A DNA stretch of 64,000 nt from contig LNEI01000025.1 in the NCBI GenBank assembly GCA_001464455.1, forward strand, positions 62,001 to 126,000. Direction: 5' to 3'. Positions 25,474 through 34,423 of this stretch are shown piece after piece. Source of the DNA: Acidobacteria bacterium Ga0077534 (GTDB taxonomy: Bacteria > Acidobacteriota > Blastocatellia > Pyrinomonadales > Pyrinomonadaceae). The position numbers were made by a program, and so were the translations under genes. Under the pieces are notes generated by a model. That model was given only the letters and a program-made list of their open reading frames with translations. It made no database searches and was not told the DNA's origin. Within the stretch, counting starts at the first letter, position 1. The number at the start of each line of letters is the position of its first letter.

Positions 25474-26639
25474 TGAAAGGTTTGACTTACGACGTGATCG
25501 TGATCGGCGGCGGAGCGGCGGGACTGTTCTCCGCCTTCACGGCCGCCCGCCGGGGCAAACGGGTGCTGGTCATCGAACACAATCATGAGGTCGGCCGAAA
25601 GATAATCGTCTCAGGCGGCGGACGCTGCAACTTTACGAATATTCACACCCGGGCGGAAAATTTCATCTCGAAGAACCCACACTTCTGTAAATCCGCCCTT
25701 GCCCAATACACGCCGGAAGATTTTGTTAGCCTGGTAAAGTCTCACAAAATAGCGTTCTACGAAAAGAAGCTCGGGCAACTTTTTTGCCGGGAAAGTTCGC
25801 GACAAATCGTTCAGATGCTGCTTGAGGAGTGTCGCCGAAGTAGAGTAACCATCGAAACTTCGTGCTCAGTTAGCGATGTTTCCTCAACTGGCGAGCACGC
25901 TTTTGCAGTCGAAACAAACCGGGCCAGATTCGAAGCTCGAAACGTGATCGTGGCGTGCGGCGGACTTTCGTTCGCGAAGATCGGGGCGAGCGATCTTGGA
26001 TACCGTATCGCCGCTAAATTCGGTCTGAAACGGACGGATACGAGGCCGTCGCTTGTTGCATTGGTCGCCAGAGATAAGTTTGCCGGCCTTGCAGGCGTTT
26101 CGATTGATGCCGTGGCGGCAACCGATAATGTTTCATTTCGAGAGAATATTTTATTTACACACCGCGGCCTTTCCGGGCCCGCCGTTCTGCAAATATCGAA
26201 CTACTGGTCGCCAACCTCGCCGGTCACGATCGATCTCTGTCCGGATGTTGATGTCGAAGAATCGCTTCGGTCACGCTCTAACGGTGTCAGCGTGGCAGTG
26301 TTCTTGTCCAAGTTTCTTCCCGATCGTGTTGCCCGACATATTGCCGAGAGAGCATCGTTTAACGGAAACATCTCAGACCTCAACAAAGGCGAGATCGAAG
26401 AGCTTGTCGGGGCTATAAAGAACTGGGAATTACGATTTATTGATACAGAAGGGTACGATCGGGCAGAAGTAACGCTGGGCGGGGTGTCGACCGACGAGCT
26501 GAATTCTAAGACAATGGCTGCCAAAAAGGTGCCGGGGCTTTACTTTATCGGCGAGGTAGTTGATGTGACAGGCTGGCTCGGCGGGTATAACTTTCAGTGG
26601 GCCTGGTCATCGGGCTACGCGGCTGGAAACGCAATTTAA
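25473..26639 (+). CDS. BaiN/HI0933 family FAD-dependent oxidoreductase
   Basis: A 388-aa flavoprotein. The N-terminal Rossmann dinucleotide motif is VIVIGGGAAGLFSAFTAA, followed by the family signature GRKIIVSGGGRCNFTN and GGLSFAKIGASDLGY. The C-terminal half has GGVSTDELNSKTM and FIGEVVDVTGWLGGYNFQWAW, diagnostic of the HI0933/YhiN/BaiN group. The substrate is not readable from the sequence. Translationally coupled to the DinB-like gene by a one-base overlap. Confidence 0.94.
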   Translation: MKGLTYDVIVIGGGAAGLFSAFTAARRGKRVLVIEHNHEVGRKIIVSGGGRCNFTNIHTRAENFISKNPHFCKSALAQYTPEDFVSLVKSHKIAFYEKKLGQLFCRESSRQIVQMLLEECRRSRVTIETSCSVSDVSSTGEHAFAVETNRARFEARNVIVACGGLSFAKIGASDLGYRIAAKFGLKRTDTRPSLVALVARDKFAGLAGVSIDAVAATDNVSFRENILFTHRGLSGPAVLQISNYWSPTSPVTIDLCPDVDVEESLRSRSNGVSVAVFLSKFLPDRVARHIAERASFNGNISDLNKGEIEELVGAIKNWELRFIDTEGYDRAEVTLGGVSTDELNSKTMAAKKVPGLYFIGEVVDVTGWLGGYNFQWAWSSGYAAGNAI

Positions 26640-26647
26640 AGTAAGGC

Positions 26648-26684
26648 GGGGGAGACGTCTCCCACACCGTCTCCCCCTTTTTTC
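26648..26684 (+). terminator. Rho-independent terminator after the flavoprotein gene
   Basis: Stem GGGGGAGACG / CGTCTCCCCC (10 bp, loop of 10) followed by a run of T residues. Confidence 0.9.
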
Positions 26685-26865
26685 GCGGCGTGCACAGGGC
26701 GTGCACAGTCCACGAAAACTTAACTAAAAACAAGTTTTGAACCAGGGAGTACGCTCGGAAAACCGTTTAACAACTCAGTAAAAGTTTACACAATCAGTGG
26801 ACTATGTCAAATCTTTTGATGTCTTTGGCCGAGCCGATAGCCCGAACTCGAACTGACAAAGCACT

Positions 26866-27681
26866 CTAACGAAAATCCGATATTTCCATTCCATATTTCT
26901 CCTTAACATACTCCTCAGCAGCCTGATTGACGGTCCTTAGGTTTTCGAGCCGTCTCTGTGATTTTCGTATCTGAACGACCGTTCTAGCAGCCATCTGGGC
27001 GACCATGTCGCGGCCTTCGGCCATTTCGGCCCGCATTTTTTCGCGTAGAGTGAACAGTTCCGATGTTTCGGCGGCCTTTAGCTCGGCCTTAAGTTCCTCG
27101 AGTCGCAGCTTGATCTGAAAGATCTGCCTGATCGAGCGGACTAGTTCGTCGCCGACCGAATCGCCTTTGACGAGGTCGGGGCTGTTTCGAAATTCCTCGA
27201 CCAGCTTGTTCAACTTCGTCTGATCGCCTGACGAATAGGCCTGATTTAGCTGTGCCATCAGGCCGTGGCGTTTTTCTTTTTCAGCAGCGTCCAGAGCAAG
27301 GTCGGGGTGGATCGTGCGGGCGAGGTTGTGATATGCCTTTTTGGCTTCGACTGTCGGCTCCCACTTCTTTTCCGCCGCCTCGGCGGCTTCGAGAGCACGG
27401 GCGGCCGATTCCTCGGCTCGTCGTCTCAGCTCCTCGGCTTTTTTCTTGATCTCTTCGTCGTCGGGGACCAGCTTGTATTCCTCTTCGGCAATCTGGGCCT
27501 CGATATCGTCAAGTTCAGCGTATAGCCGGCCGACCTGCATCGAGTAGTTTGCCTCAAACTGAGCGAGTTCCGTACGAAGATCGGTCATTTCCTCCTCACG
27601 GTCGGCAAGCCTGTCCTTGAGGCGTTCGAGCACCGCCCGCTTCTTGTTCAGTTCGATCTCTTCGGGCGCAAGCTGCTGCAT
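26866..27681 (-). CDS. Coiled-coil protein with a central J-domain-like motif
   Basis: A 271-aa, highly charged helical protein. Residues 1-100 and 175-260 are Glu/Lys/Arg-rich coiled coils. Between them, EAKKAYHNLARTIHPDLA (HPD at about 125-127) is a J-domain-like core: helix II, HPD and a following helix with LMAQLNQAY. Such proteins may act as DnaK co-chaperones, but the J helix I seems short, so DnaK stimulation is inference. The ATG lies 2 bp after the bshB1 stop, so it is in the bshB1 transcript. Similar coiled coil-J proteins occur in other phyla without a named function. Confidence 0.8.
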   Translation of the reverse strand: MQQLAPEEIELNKKRAVLERLKDRLADREEEMTDLRTELAQFEANYSMQVGRLYAELDDIEAQIAEEEYKLVPDDEEIKKKAEELRRRAEESAARALEAAEAAEKKWEPTVEAKKAYHNLARTIHPDLALDAAEKEKRHGLMAQLNQAYSSGDQTKLNKLVEEFRNSPDLVKGDSVGDELVRSIRQIFQIKLRLEELKAELKAAETSELFTLREKMRAEMAEGRDMVAQMAARTVVQIRKSQRRLENLRTVNQAAEEYVKEKYGMEISDFR

Positions 27682-27683
27682 AG

Positions 27684-28418
27684 TTACGAGTAAAGATTCA
27701 TCGGCCGCGTCAAAAGCTCGATCGGATCGATGATATTCAGCGTTTCCCTTACAAAAAATGGTTCTCCCGCCGCGACGCCGATCAGTGAACCAAAGTAACG
27801 CGAGCGGTTCTCGAGTTCATCGAGAAAATGCTTGTTTGTGAGCCGTGTTTCGGGTTCGGTCGAGCCGGGATCGTAGAACTGTGACCGGTAGGCCTTGATC
27901 GCCGCCATCTTCTGCTCAAGATGATCGGAGATATCGACAACAAAGGACGGTACGACGTTTCGTGAGAACACGTTGTGAGCCACCATGGGCACCGCGATCT
28001 TTTCGTCGCCGGTCTCTTCGTCGTAGCGTTTCATGCTAGACAGCCGGGCAGATTCCCGGACTAAATGGGCGATGTGGTCGTGATCAGGATGCGGATCGCC
28101 GATCTGGTGAGTGATGATGACGCGAGGTTTTAGCCGTCGCAGCATTTTGACCATAGCGGTGCGTTCCACGTCAGTCACGAAGACGTGGCCGTCGGGCAGC
28201 CCGAGATTTTCACGTATGTCGAGTTTTAATAGCTCCGCTGCATCTGCCGCTTCCTTAGCTCTCGTTTCGGGCGTGCCGCGCGTACCCATTTCACCACGCG
28301 TCACGTCGAGGGCCGCCGTCCTATAGCCGAGCTCCTTCATCTTCAGCATAGTGCCTCCAACGCATAGCTCGACATCGTCTGGATGTGCAAAGATAGCGAG
28401 AATATCAACCTGACTCAT
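27684..28418 (-). CDS. bshB1: Bacillithiol biosynthesis deacetylase BshB1 (PIG-L family)
   Basis: Zinc-dependent deacetylase of N-acetylglucosaminyl-malate, the second step in bacillithiol synthesis. The zinc-binding AHPDDVE motif and the catalytic HPDHD-type segment (PHPDHDHIAHL) are present. DVTRGEMGTRGTPETRAKEA and the BshB1-diagnostic NRSRYFGSLIGVAAGEPF support BshB1 rather than mycothiol MshB. At 244 aa it has the usual length. The start 28418 is supported by GGAG upstream. bshA and bshC are not in the window. Confidence 0.95.
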   Translation of the reverse strand: MSQVDILAIFAHPDDVELCVGGTMLKMKELGYRTAALDVTRGEMGTRGTPETRAKEAADAAELLKLDIRENLGLPDGHVFVTDVERTAMVKMLRRLKPRVIITHQIGDPHPDHDHIAHLVRESARLSSMKRYDEETGDEKIAVPMVAHNVFSRNVVPSFVVDISDHLEQKMAAIKAYRSQFYDPGSTEPETRLTNKHFLDELENRSRYFGSLIGVAAGEPFFVRETLNIIDPIELLTRPMNLYS

Positions 28419-28534
28419 AAACTCCAATCTATCATAATTACTGCACAGGTGGCCGCCCGTGTCCCATCGTGGGATGCCGGCGGTCTTGCTTTATTTGGGC
28501 TGGTCAAACAAAATAAGTTTTAGGAGTTTTAACC

Positions 28535-29002
28535 ATGAGTGATGCTGAAGGAAGTGCGATCTCGCGACGGCGTTGCCGTGAGATAATGACCGGAAACGTG
28601 CGAACGGTGACGTCGGAGACCAGTGTTCGCGACGTTTCGGTGCTGATGCGTGAGGGCGATATCGGAGCGGTTCCGGTCGTCGACGCGGGCAAGCTGGTTG
28701 GCATTGTCACCGACCGAGACATAGTAGTTCGGGTCGTCGCGGAAGGGAATCCGGCTTCGACGCCGGTCGCGGAGGCGATGACGGGCGAGGTCTTTTCGGT
28801 CGGCCCGGATGATTTTGTTTTTGAGGCGATCCGTCTGATGGGCGATAAGCAGGTTCGCCGCGTGCCGGTGGTCGAGCCGTCAGGCGAACTCGTCGGCATC
28901 ATTGCGATGGCCGACGTTGCACTCGAAACAGAAGACGAACGCGAAATCGCCGAAACTCTTGAAGAGATCTCAAGCGGCAGCGCATTTTGGAGCAAGAATT
29001 GA
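28535..29002 (+). CDS. CBS-domain pair protein
   Basis: A 155-aa cytosolic protein made of two CBS motifs: CREIMTGNVRTVTSETSVRDVSV with IGAVPVVDAGKLVGIVTDRDI (residues 15-65) and VAEAMTGEVFSVGPDDFVFE with VRRVPVVEPSGELVGIIAMAD (80-130). Bateman pairs of this type bind adenine nucleotides, and stand-alone members act as energy sensors. A well-spaced AGGAG precedes the ATG. Downstream genes are a 66-aa protein, Hsp20 and Lon. Confidence 0.93.
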   Translation: MSDAEGSAISRRRCREIMTGNVRTVTSETSVRDVSVLMREGDIGAVPVVDAGKLVGIVTDRDIVVRVVAEGNPASTPVAEAMTGEVFSVGPDDFVFEAIRLMGDKQVRRVPVVEPSGELVGIIAMADVALETEDEREIAETLEEISSGSAFWSKN

Positions 29003-29003
29003 T

Positions 29004-29204
29004 ATGACGTACTCAGAAGTTTTACCGACGTTAAGAACATTAGATCGTAGGGATAAGATACGTGCGATCCAGTTTCTGGCGAATGAAGTTGCTAAGGAAG
29101 AGGGAGTTTATTTTACTAGTCAGGATCACGAATTTGTTTCGCAAACGGATGCCTTTGAGGCAAGCTCGATCTTGCAGAATTTGATAAACGAGCAGGTGAG
29201 CTAA
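29004..29204 (+). CDS. Small conserved-looking protein between the CBS and Hsp20 genes
   Basis: A 66-aa protein (MTYSEVLPTLRTLDRRDKI start). It has no named domain. The sequence DKIRAIQFLANEVAKEEGVYF suggests a helix followed by a short charged segment. It starts one base after the CBS-protein stop, which makes it likely real and co-expressed. The upstream extension into the CBS gene is out of frame and ignored. Function unknown; Hsp20 and Lon neighbours hint at stress. Confidence 0.65.
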   Translation: MTYSEVLPTLRTLDRRDKIRAIQFLANEVAKEEGVYFTSQDHEFVSQTDAFEASSILQNLINEQVS

Positions 29205-29228
29205 CCCGACGCTTTTCGGTTTATTTTA

Positions 29229-29585
29229 ATGGCAAGATCCACTAACAAGCTTTTTCAATTTGTCGGGACGTCGAAGACGGTTCATTCGGGGCAGGTTTGG
29301 TACCCGGCGGCGGACGTCTATCAAACGCCTGACGGGTGGGTTGTGAAGGTCGAGCTGGCAGGAGTTTCGGCAGAAGATATCGAGATCGATATTCAAGGCA
29401 ACGTTCTGTACGTCGCAGGCTGTCGAAAGGATAAGTCTTGCGCCGCCGGGGTCTCGTACCAGCAGATGGAGATAACGTACAGTAATTTCGAAAAGACCCT
29501 CCGCTTCCCGGCACCGATCGATAATGCCAAAGTTGACCATCAGTTCGAGAACGGCTTGCTGATCATTAGCCTTCACAAGGCCTGA
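29229..29585 (+). CDS. Hsp20/alpha-crystallin small heat-shock protein
   Basis: A 118-aa ATP-independent holdase chaperone. The alpha-crystallin core runs from PAADVYQTPDGWVVKVELAG through IDIQGNVLYVAGCR to the end, where FENGLLIISLHKA carries a C-terminal beta-strand. The classic GVL-type motif is NGLLIISL. It has short N- and C-terminal arms, as in compact bacterial members. It lies 11 bp upstream of lon, consistent with a proteostasis operon. Confidence 0.93.
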   Translation: MARSTNKLFQFVGTSKTVHSGQVWYPAADVYQTPDGWVVKVELAGVSAEDIEIDIQGNVLYVAGCRKDKSCAAGVSYQQMEITYSNFEKTLRFPAPIDNAKVDHQFENGLLIISLHKA

Positions 29586-29596
29586 ACACAATTTTT

Positions 29597-32035
29597 ATGG
29601 CTGAAGAAAACCAACAAGAAACGCAAGTTCAGATCCCGGCTAGTATGGAAATCGCCGTCCTGCCGCTGCAGAACACGACGCTCTTTCCCGAGACGATAGT
29701 TCCGCTGGCCGTTGGGCGTGAGCGGTCTACTCGGGCGGTTGAGTCGGCTTTGGCTAGTGAGGAGAAGTTGATCGCTTGTGTGACGACGAAGAACGATAAC
29801 GTCACCGGCGACGACGCTACTCCGGGTGATCTTTATCGAATCGGAACGCTTGTAAACATCAAACGAATGATGCGGAACGAGGGCATCATGCAGTTGATCG
29901 TCCAGGGAATGGACCGCTATGAGATCGTCGAATGGACTGGCGAACAGCCATTTCTGAAGGCGAAGATACAGATCCTGCCCGAGCTGCGCCGCGTCGATGA
30001 TGAAGAGATCGAGGCCCTGAAACGAAATATTCAGGGCATGATCCAAGAAGCCCTTGCTTTGCTTCCGCAGGTTCCGCCTGAGATCCGTGCTGCGGTAACT
30101 TCGCAGGAAAATCCAGTGCAACTCGCATATTTTCTCGCTTCGGTGCTCGATCTGGGGACCGAGACCGAGCAGAAAATGCTTGAGTCCTCGACGGTCGACG
30201 GGCTTTTGACGCTTACTCACGCCGCGCTCGCTCGCGAGGTCGAGATCATGCAGATACGCTCGAAGATCGCGACTGAGGCTCAGACCGAGATGGACAAGTC
30301 GCAGCGTGACTACGTCCTTCGCCAGCAGATGAAGGCGATCCAGAAGGAACTCGGCGAAGACGAAGAAGGCGGCGAAAAAGCTGAGGCCGCCCAGTTGCGT
30401 GAACGTTTGGAGAAAGCTGATCTGCCTGACGATGTTCGAAAAGAAGCCGAGCGTGAGCTGAAGAGGATGGAGCAGCTGCCGCAGTCGGCTCCTGATTTTC
30501 ATGTGATCCGCACGTATCTCGAATACGTTCTCGAACTTCCGTGGCGAAAGGGGAGCGAGGAAAAGCTCGACCTGAACGAGGCTCAGAAGATCCTCGACGA
30601 AGATCACTATGGCCTCGAAGACATCAAGGAACGTATCTTGGAATCGCTCGCGGTTGTAAAGCTTCGGCCTGATTCGAAGAGCCCGATCATTCTATTTGTG
30701 GGGCCTCCGGGCGTCGGTAAAACGTCGCTCGGTCGGTCGATCGCTCGTTCGCTTGGCCGCGAATTCGAACGGTTGAGCCTTGGCGGAATGCGTGACGAAG
30801 CCGAGCTTCGCGGACATCGCCGTACGTATATAGGTGCCATGCCGGGCCGTATCATTCAGGCACTGAGACGTGTCGGTGTGAATAATCCGGTGATGATGCT
30901 CGACGAGATCGACAAGCTAGGCAACGATTTCCGCGGCGATCCGGCTTCGGCACTGCTCGAGATACTTGATCCGGCACAGAATCATACTTTTCGTGATAAC
31001 TATCTCGATCTGCCGTTCGACCTTTCAAAGGTCTTCTTTATCGCGACCGCCAACCAGCTAGGGCCGATCCCGATGCCGCTTCGCGATCGTATGGAGATCA
31101 TTCAGCTCGCGGGCTACAGCGATCGCGAAAAATTGAATATCGCGAAACAGTATCTTGTACCGCGTCAGATCACAGAAAATGGTTTGACCGCTGACCAGCT
31201 CGAGATAACGGACGATGCGATTAATCTGCTCACTTCGCGGTATACCCGAGAAGCCGGCGTGCGCCAGCTCGAACGAACGGTTGGAAATCTGGCCAGGAAA
31301 GTAGCGTTGAAAGTCGCCCAGGGGCTGACCGATAAGGTGACCATTTCAGCCGAGGAAATAAAGGGCTATCTCGGCCCGCCACGCGTTTATCCTGAGGAAG
31401 CGAGAAAGGAACTGCCGCCCGGCGTCGCCACCGGTATGGCGTGGACCGAAATGGGCGGCGAGGTTTTGTTCATCGAAGCGACACTTTTGCCCGGCGGCAG
31501 CGGATTGACGCTGACCGGACAGCTCGGAGACGTGATGAAAGAATCGGCGCAGGCGGCCCGCAGCTACCTGTGGTCGCATGCGAGCGACTTTGGAATCGAC
31601 CCGGAGATGATCAAGCAGAACGGCATCCATATACACGTCCCTGCGGGATCGATACCGAAGGACGGCCCTTCCGCCGGCGTCACGATGGCGACGGCAATGG
31701 CCTCACTTTACACGGGACGAAAGGTTCGTTCGGATACGGCGATGACAGGCGAGATCACGCTCTCAGGCCTTGTTTTTCCTGTGGGAGGCATTAAGGAAAA
31801 GGTCCTTGCCGCTCATCGTGCAGGAATTCGACGGATAATCCTTCCAAACCGTAATGAGGCGGATGCGGAGGAGATACCTGAGGATGTTCGTAAGGAACTA
31901 GAAATAATTCCGGCGTCCTGGCTCAGCGACGTTCTCCGGGCGGCCCTCGAGCCGGAAGATACGATCAAGGATAAAAAGCATTTTCCAGTAAATGATCCTG
32001 AGCCGACAGCCGAAGTGGGCGTTATTCAACCGTAA
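29597..32035 (+). CDS. lon: ATP-dependent Lon protease
   Basis: An 812-aa cytosolic AAA+ serine protease that degrades damaged and regulatory proteins. N-terminal LON substrate domain ([20 protein letters not shown]); AAA+ module with Walker [10 protein letters not shown] and Walker [10 protein letters not shown]-terminal protease domain with catalytic Ser in [14 protein letters not shown] and Lys in [14 protein letters not shown]. Length is typical of LonA (bacterial type). The C-terminal 25 residues are hydrophilic. It follows Hsp20 by 11 bp. Confidence 0.98.
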   Translation: MAEENQQETQVQIPASMEIAVLPLQNTTLFPETIVPLAVGRERSTRAVESALASEEKLIACVTTKNDNVTGDDATPGDLYRIGTLVNIKRMMRNEGIMQLIVQGMDRYEIVEWTGEQPFLKAKIQILPELRRVDDEEIEALKRNIQGMIQEALALLPQVPPEIRAAVTSQENPVQLAYFLASVLDLGTETEQKMLESSTVDGLLTLTHAALAREVEIMQIRSKIATEAQTEMDKSQRDYVLRQQMKAIQKELGEDEEGGEKAEAAQLRERLEKADLPDDVRKEAERELKRMEQLPQSAPDFHVIRTYLEYVLELPWRKGSEEKLDLNEAQKILDEDHYGLEDIKERILESLAVVKLRPDSKSPIILFVGPPGVGKTSLGRSIARSLGREFERLSLGGMRDEAELRGHRRTYIGAMPGRIIQALRRVGVNNPVMMLDEIDKLGNDFRGDPASALLEILDPAQNHTFRDNYLDLPFDLSKVFFIATANQLGPIPMPLRDRMEIIQLAGYSDREKLNIAKQYLVPRQITENGLTADQLEITDDAINLLTSRYTREAGVRQLERTVGNLARKVALKVAQGLTDKVTISAEEIKGYLGPPRVYPEEARKELPPGVATGMAWTEMGGEVLFIEATLLPGGSGLTLTGQLGDVMKESAQAARSYLWSHASDFGIDPEMIKQNGIHIHVPAGSIPKDGPSAGVTMATAMASLYTGRKVRSDTAMTGEITLSGLVFPVGGIKEKVLAAHRAGIRRIILPNRNEADAEEIPEDVRKELEIIPASWLSDVLRAALEPEDTIKDKKHFPVNDPEPTAEVGVIQP

Positions 32036-32040
32036 AAACG

Positions 32041-32069
32041 TTGACATTTAAGCACTCGTATAACATACT
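32041..32069 (+). promoter_or_regulatory. Candidate sigma70-type promoter for the cohesin-like gene
   Basis: TTGACA (32041-32046) with a 17-base spacer to CATACT (32064-32069, four of six to TATAAT). It lies about 150 bp before the ATG at 32220. A hairpin CTCGG / CCGAG follows at about 32191-32210, close to the start codon. Confidence 0.45.
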
Positions 32070-32219
32070 TATTGAGGATCGCCCCGATCTGATCTACCCG
32101 GTTCATTTGGTTTTGCCTCGGGTTTATCATCTTCGAAAAGCCCTATTTTTTTCGGCTATAACTTGTCACCATCACATTTTATCGTGACCCATGCTCGGGG
32201 AAGTGCCGAGAGTTAATTT

Positions 32220-33035
32220 ATGATTTTAATTTCTGTTGCAAGAAGATCACTCGTCGTCCTGTGTGCGACCGCGTTGGTCGTTACTACGTTTTTCCTAGGT
32301 ACGGACGTTACCCGTAAAACGCTCGCTCAGACCGAAGAGCCGACCGGCGGCAGGACAGTGAGCGTGATCTCGACGGAAGGCGAGGCAGGTTCGCAGGTGA
32401 CGGTTTCCGTCGAGATGGACTCGCAGGGCGATGAGGTTGCGTTAAGCTTTACGCTGCTTTTTGACCCGGCGGTTTTGAGTAACCCGGTCGTTGCTCTTGG
32501 CTCCGGAGCTCCTGCGGGAGCTAATTTGGCCGTGAACGCTACCCAGGCTGGAGCAGGAAGAGTGGGATTGCTGGTGGACTCGGCAAATCCCTTCATCGTT
32601 TCGCCGCCAAATAGGCAGGTCGTAACGGTGACATTCTCCATCCTCTCCGACGCGCCGCTCGGTGCCTCGCCTTTAACATTTGTTTCAATGCCGACGCCAC
32701 TCAGCGTTTCGAGCGCTTTTGGAGCATTGCTGCCTACGGTGTATCAGGCTGGTACCGTAACGGTCAGGGCTCCTGCGGTGCAATTTGTGACTGTCGGTGG
32801 ACGTGTGACCACCCCGAGTGGCCAGAACCTTCGCAATACGACGGTAAACATGATCGACGCCAACGGTGTTCGCCGTGTTGCCACGACCAGTTCGTTCGGG
32901 CTATACAGCTTTACCAACGTCGCGACCGGACAAACATATACCTACACGGTCACGTCGAAGCGATATCGTTTTACGCCACAGGTGGTAAACGTGAACGCAG
33001 CGATAAGCAATCTGGATTTCGTAGGATTGGAATAA
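32220..33035 (+). CDS. Exported cohesin-like protein with a C-terminal carboxypeptidase-regulatory-like domain
   Basis: A 271-aa secreted protein. After the signal peptide comes a cohesin/BACON-like beta-sandwich (GSQVTVSVEMDSQGDEVALSF to the QVVTVTFSIL, ALLPTVYQAGTVTV strands). The C-terminal 75 residues fit a CarboxypepD_reg/SdrD-B-like domain: GRVTTPSGQNLRNTTVNMIDANG, with SFGLYSFTNVATGQTYTYTVTSKRYRF. Such domains often belong to extracellular adhesive or scaffolding proteins. No dockerin partner is visible. A terminator closes it at 33058. Confidence 0.82.
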   Translation: MILISVARRSLVVLCATALVVTTFFLGTDVTRKTLAQTEEPTGGRTVSVISTEGEAGSQVTVSVEMDSQGDEVALSFTLLFDPAVLSNPVVALGSGAPAGANLAVNATQAGAGRVGLLVDSANPFIVSPPNRQVVTVTFSILSDAPLGASPLTFVSMPTPLSVSSAFGALLPTVYQAGTVTVRAPAVQFVTVGGRVTTPSGQNLRNTTVNMIDANGVRRVATTSSFGLYSFTNVATGQTYTYTVTSKRYRFTPQVVNVNAAISNLDFVGLE

Positions 33036-33057
33036 TCGACGGTGTATCTAGTGATTT

Positions 33058-33098
33058 AAGAGCGGCCATCGACGATCGGGGGCCGCTCTTATTTTCTT
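33058..33098. terminator. Bidirectional terminator between the cohesin-like and TPR genes
   Basis: Perfect stem AAGAGCGGCC / GGCCGCTCTT (10 bp) with a 13-base loop followed by a T-rich tail. It lies between two convergent genes. Confidence 0.88.
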
Positions 33099-34374
33099 AA
33101 TTTTTGTTCCCTAGCTCGTTCAGCTTTTGCTTAGCAATGTCGACCTGGATCAGGTCAAATGCGGGATCAAGCTTGATTGCGTCGTTGAGATGACTAACGG
33201 CGGCACGGTTATTTCCGAGAGCGGATTCGATCATTCCCAGTTGGTAGAGCATTCGGGCATCTCTTTTCTTGGTTCTCATCGACCGTTCCATTTCTGCTTT
33301 GGCATCGGCAAAGCGGCCATTCTTATAAAGACACCAGGCCAGAACCGCCTCGCTGTAAAGGTCCTTCTCATGCCCGATCTCTTCAGTTGCGAGAGCTAAA
33401 GCCTCTGTGAGTCTTATCCCTTGATCTGCCCAAAGTTGTGCTTTACGGCTTGGGTCGAGATCATCCATGTCCTCGGCACGCTTATAGAACGCTTTTGCCG
33501 AAACGGCCTCGCCTTGTTTCAAATGGATATCGCCAAGCAAGATCAGGGATTGAGGATCGGGAAGCGTCTCGATCTTCTTTGTGAGAATGGCAATGGCTCC
33601 AGCCAGATCGTTTTGAGCCGCACGCACCCGACCCTTTGCTGTCAACGCCAGATGGTAATCCGGCAGTATGGAAAGGGCTTCATCTATAGAGCTTTCGGCA
33701 GCTGGATATTTGCCGATGCCAAGGTACTGATTTCCAAGCTGAACAAGACTCCAAGCCTGAGCCTCCCGATCGCCCGGATCAGCGGTTCTGGCCGCCATCT
33801 TGAACATCTCGATGGCTCCGTCGATGTCGCCATAAATTGAACGGATGTGAGCGACGCGGGCGTACGAATTGCTGTCCGGTCGCAAATCGACCATTTGTTG
33901 AACCGCTACGACAGCTTCGTCATAGTTACCCAACTCGACATTAGCGTCCGTCAGGATGCCAAAACCAAAGGCGTCACGTGGATATTCGGATATCAGAGAC
34001 TTTCCCCGTTCGAGACCCTCAGGAAAACGGTGGAGTGAAAGCGCAAGCGATGCTTTTAGCTTTCGAGCTGTAAGATCCGTGGCCGATAGCTCAAGAGCCC
34101 TGTCGACGGCTGATTCCGCCTTTATATACGACTCGAAATCACCGCTTTTCCGGGCGTTCTTAATATGCGCGACCGCCAGGTTGTTGTATACGGCCGCAGT
34201 ATTCGGATAACGCTCAATAGTTTCGAGAGCCTTCGCGATCTCAGGATCGAGATCGGAAACGGAAGCAAGCGGAGCCGGGCCGGCTGAAAGCGATTCTGAT
34301 GTCATGCAACCGCTTCCTAAAATTGAAAAGGCAAGCAATATCGCTGTGGGAAATGCAATAAGTTTATTGACCAT
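33097..34374 (-). CDS. TPR-repeat lipoprotein
   Basis: A 425-aa protein with a lipobox (ILGSGCM near residue 23) and about ten TPR-like helix pairs, e.g. AVYNNLAVAHIKNARKSGD, AFGFGILTDANVELGNYDEAV, QAWSLVQLGNQYLGIGKYPAAES and MLYQLGMIESALGNNRAAVSHLNDA. TPRs are protein-protein scaffolds. AGGAGGT lies before the ATG. It is the second gene of an operon with the DUF4331 protein, separated by 47 bp that hold a hairpin. Adjacent DUF4331 and TPR genes are a recurrent pairing in bacteria. Confidence 0.88.
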   Translation of the reverse strand: MVNKLIAFPTAILLAFSILGSGCMTSESLSAGPAPLASVSDLDPEIAKALETIERYPNTAAVYNNLAVAHIKNARKSGDFESYIKAESAVDRALELSATDLTARKLKASLALSLHRFPEGLERGKSLISEYPRDAFGFGILTDANVELGNYDEAVVAVQQMVDLRPDSNSYARVAHIRSIYGDIDGAIEMFKMAARTADPGDREAQAWSLVQLGNQYLGIGKYPAAESSIDEALSILPDYHLALTAKGRVRAAQNDLAGAIAILTKKIETLPDPQSLILLGDIHLKQGEAVSAKAFYKRAEDMDDLDPSRKAQLWADQGIRLTEALALATEEIGHEKDLYSEAVLAWCLYKNGRFADAKAEMERSMRTKKRDARMLYQLGMIESALGNNRAAVSHLNDAIKLDPAFDLIQVDIAKQKLNELGNKN

Positions 34375-34407
34375 ATCTACCTCCTTATAGACTTATAGAG
34401 AAGCGGC

Positions 34408-34423
34408 GAGCGTATGTACGCTC
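34408..34423. terminator. Perfect short palindrome between DUF4331 and TPR genes
   Basis: GAGCGTA / TACGCTC (7 bp, 2-base loop) overlaps the DUF4331 stop codon region. It could be an attenuator or processing site that lowers TPR expression; there is no T-run. Confidence 0.4.

Noticed and set aside
29573-30607. 344-codon minus-strand frame
   Set aside because: Antisense to the N-terminal half of lon; no recognisable domain.
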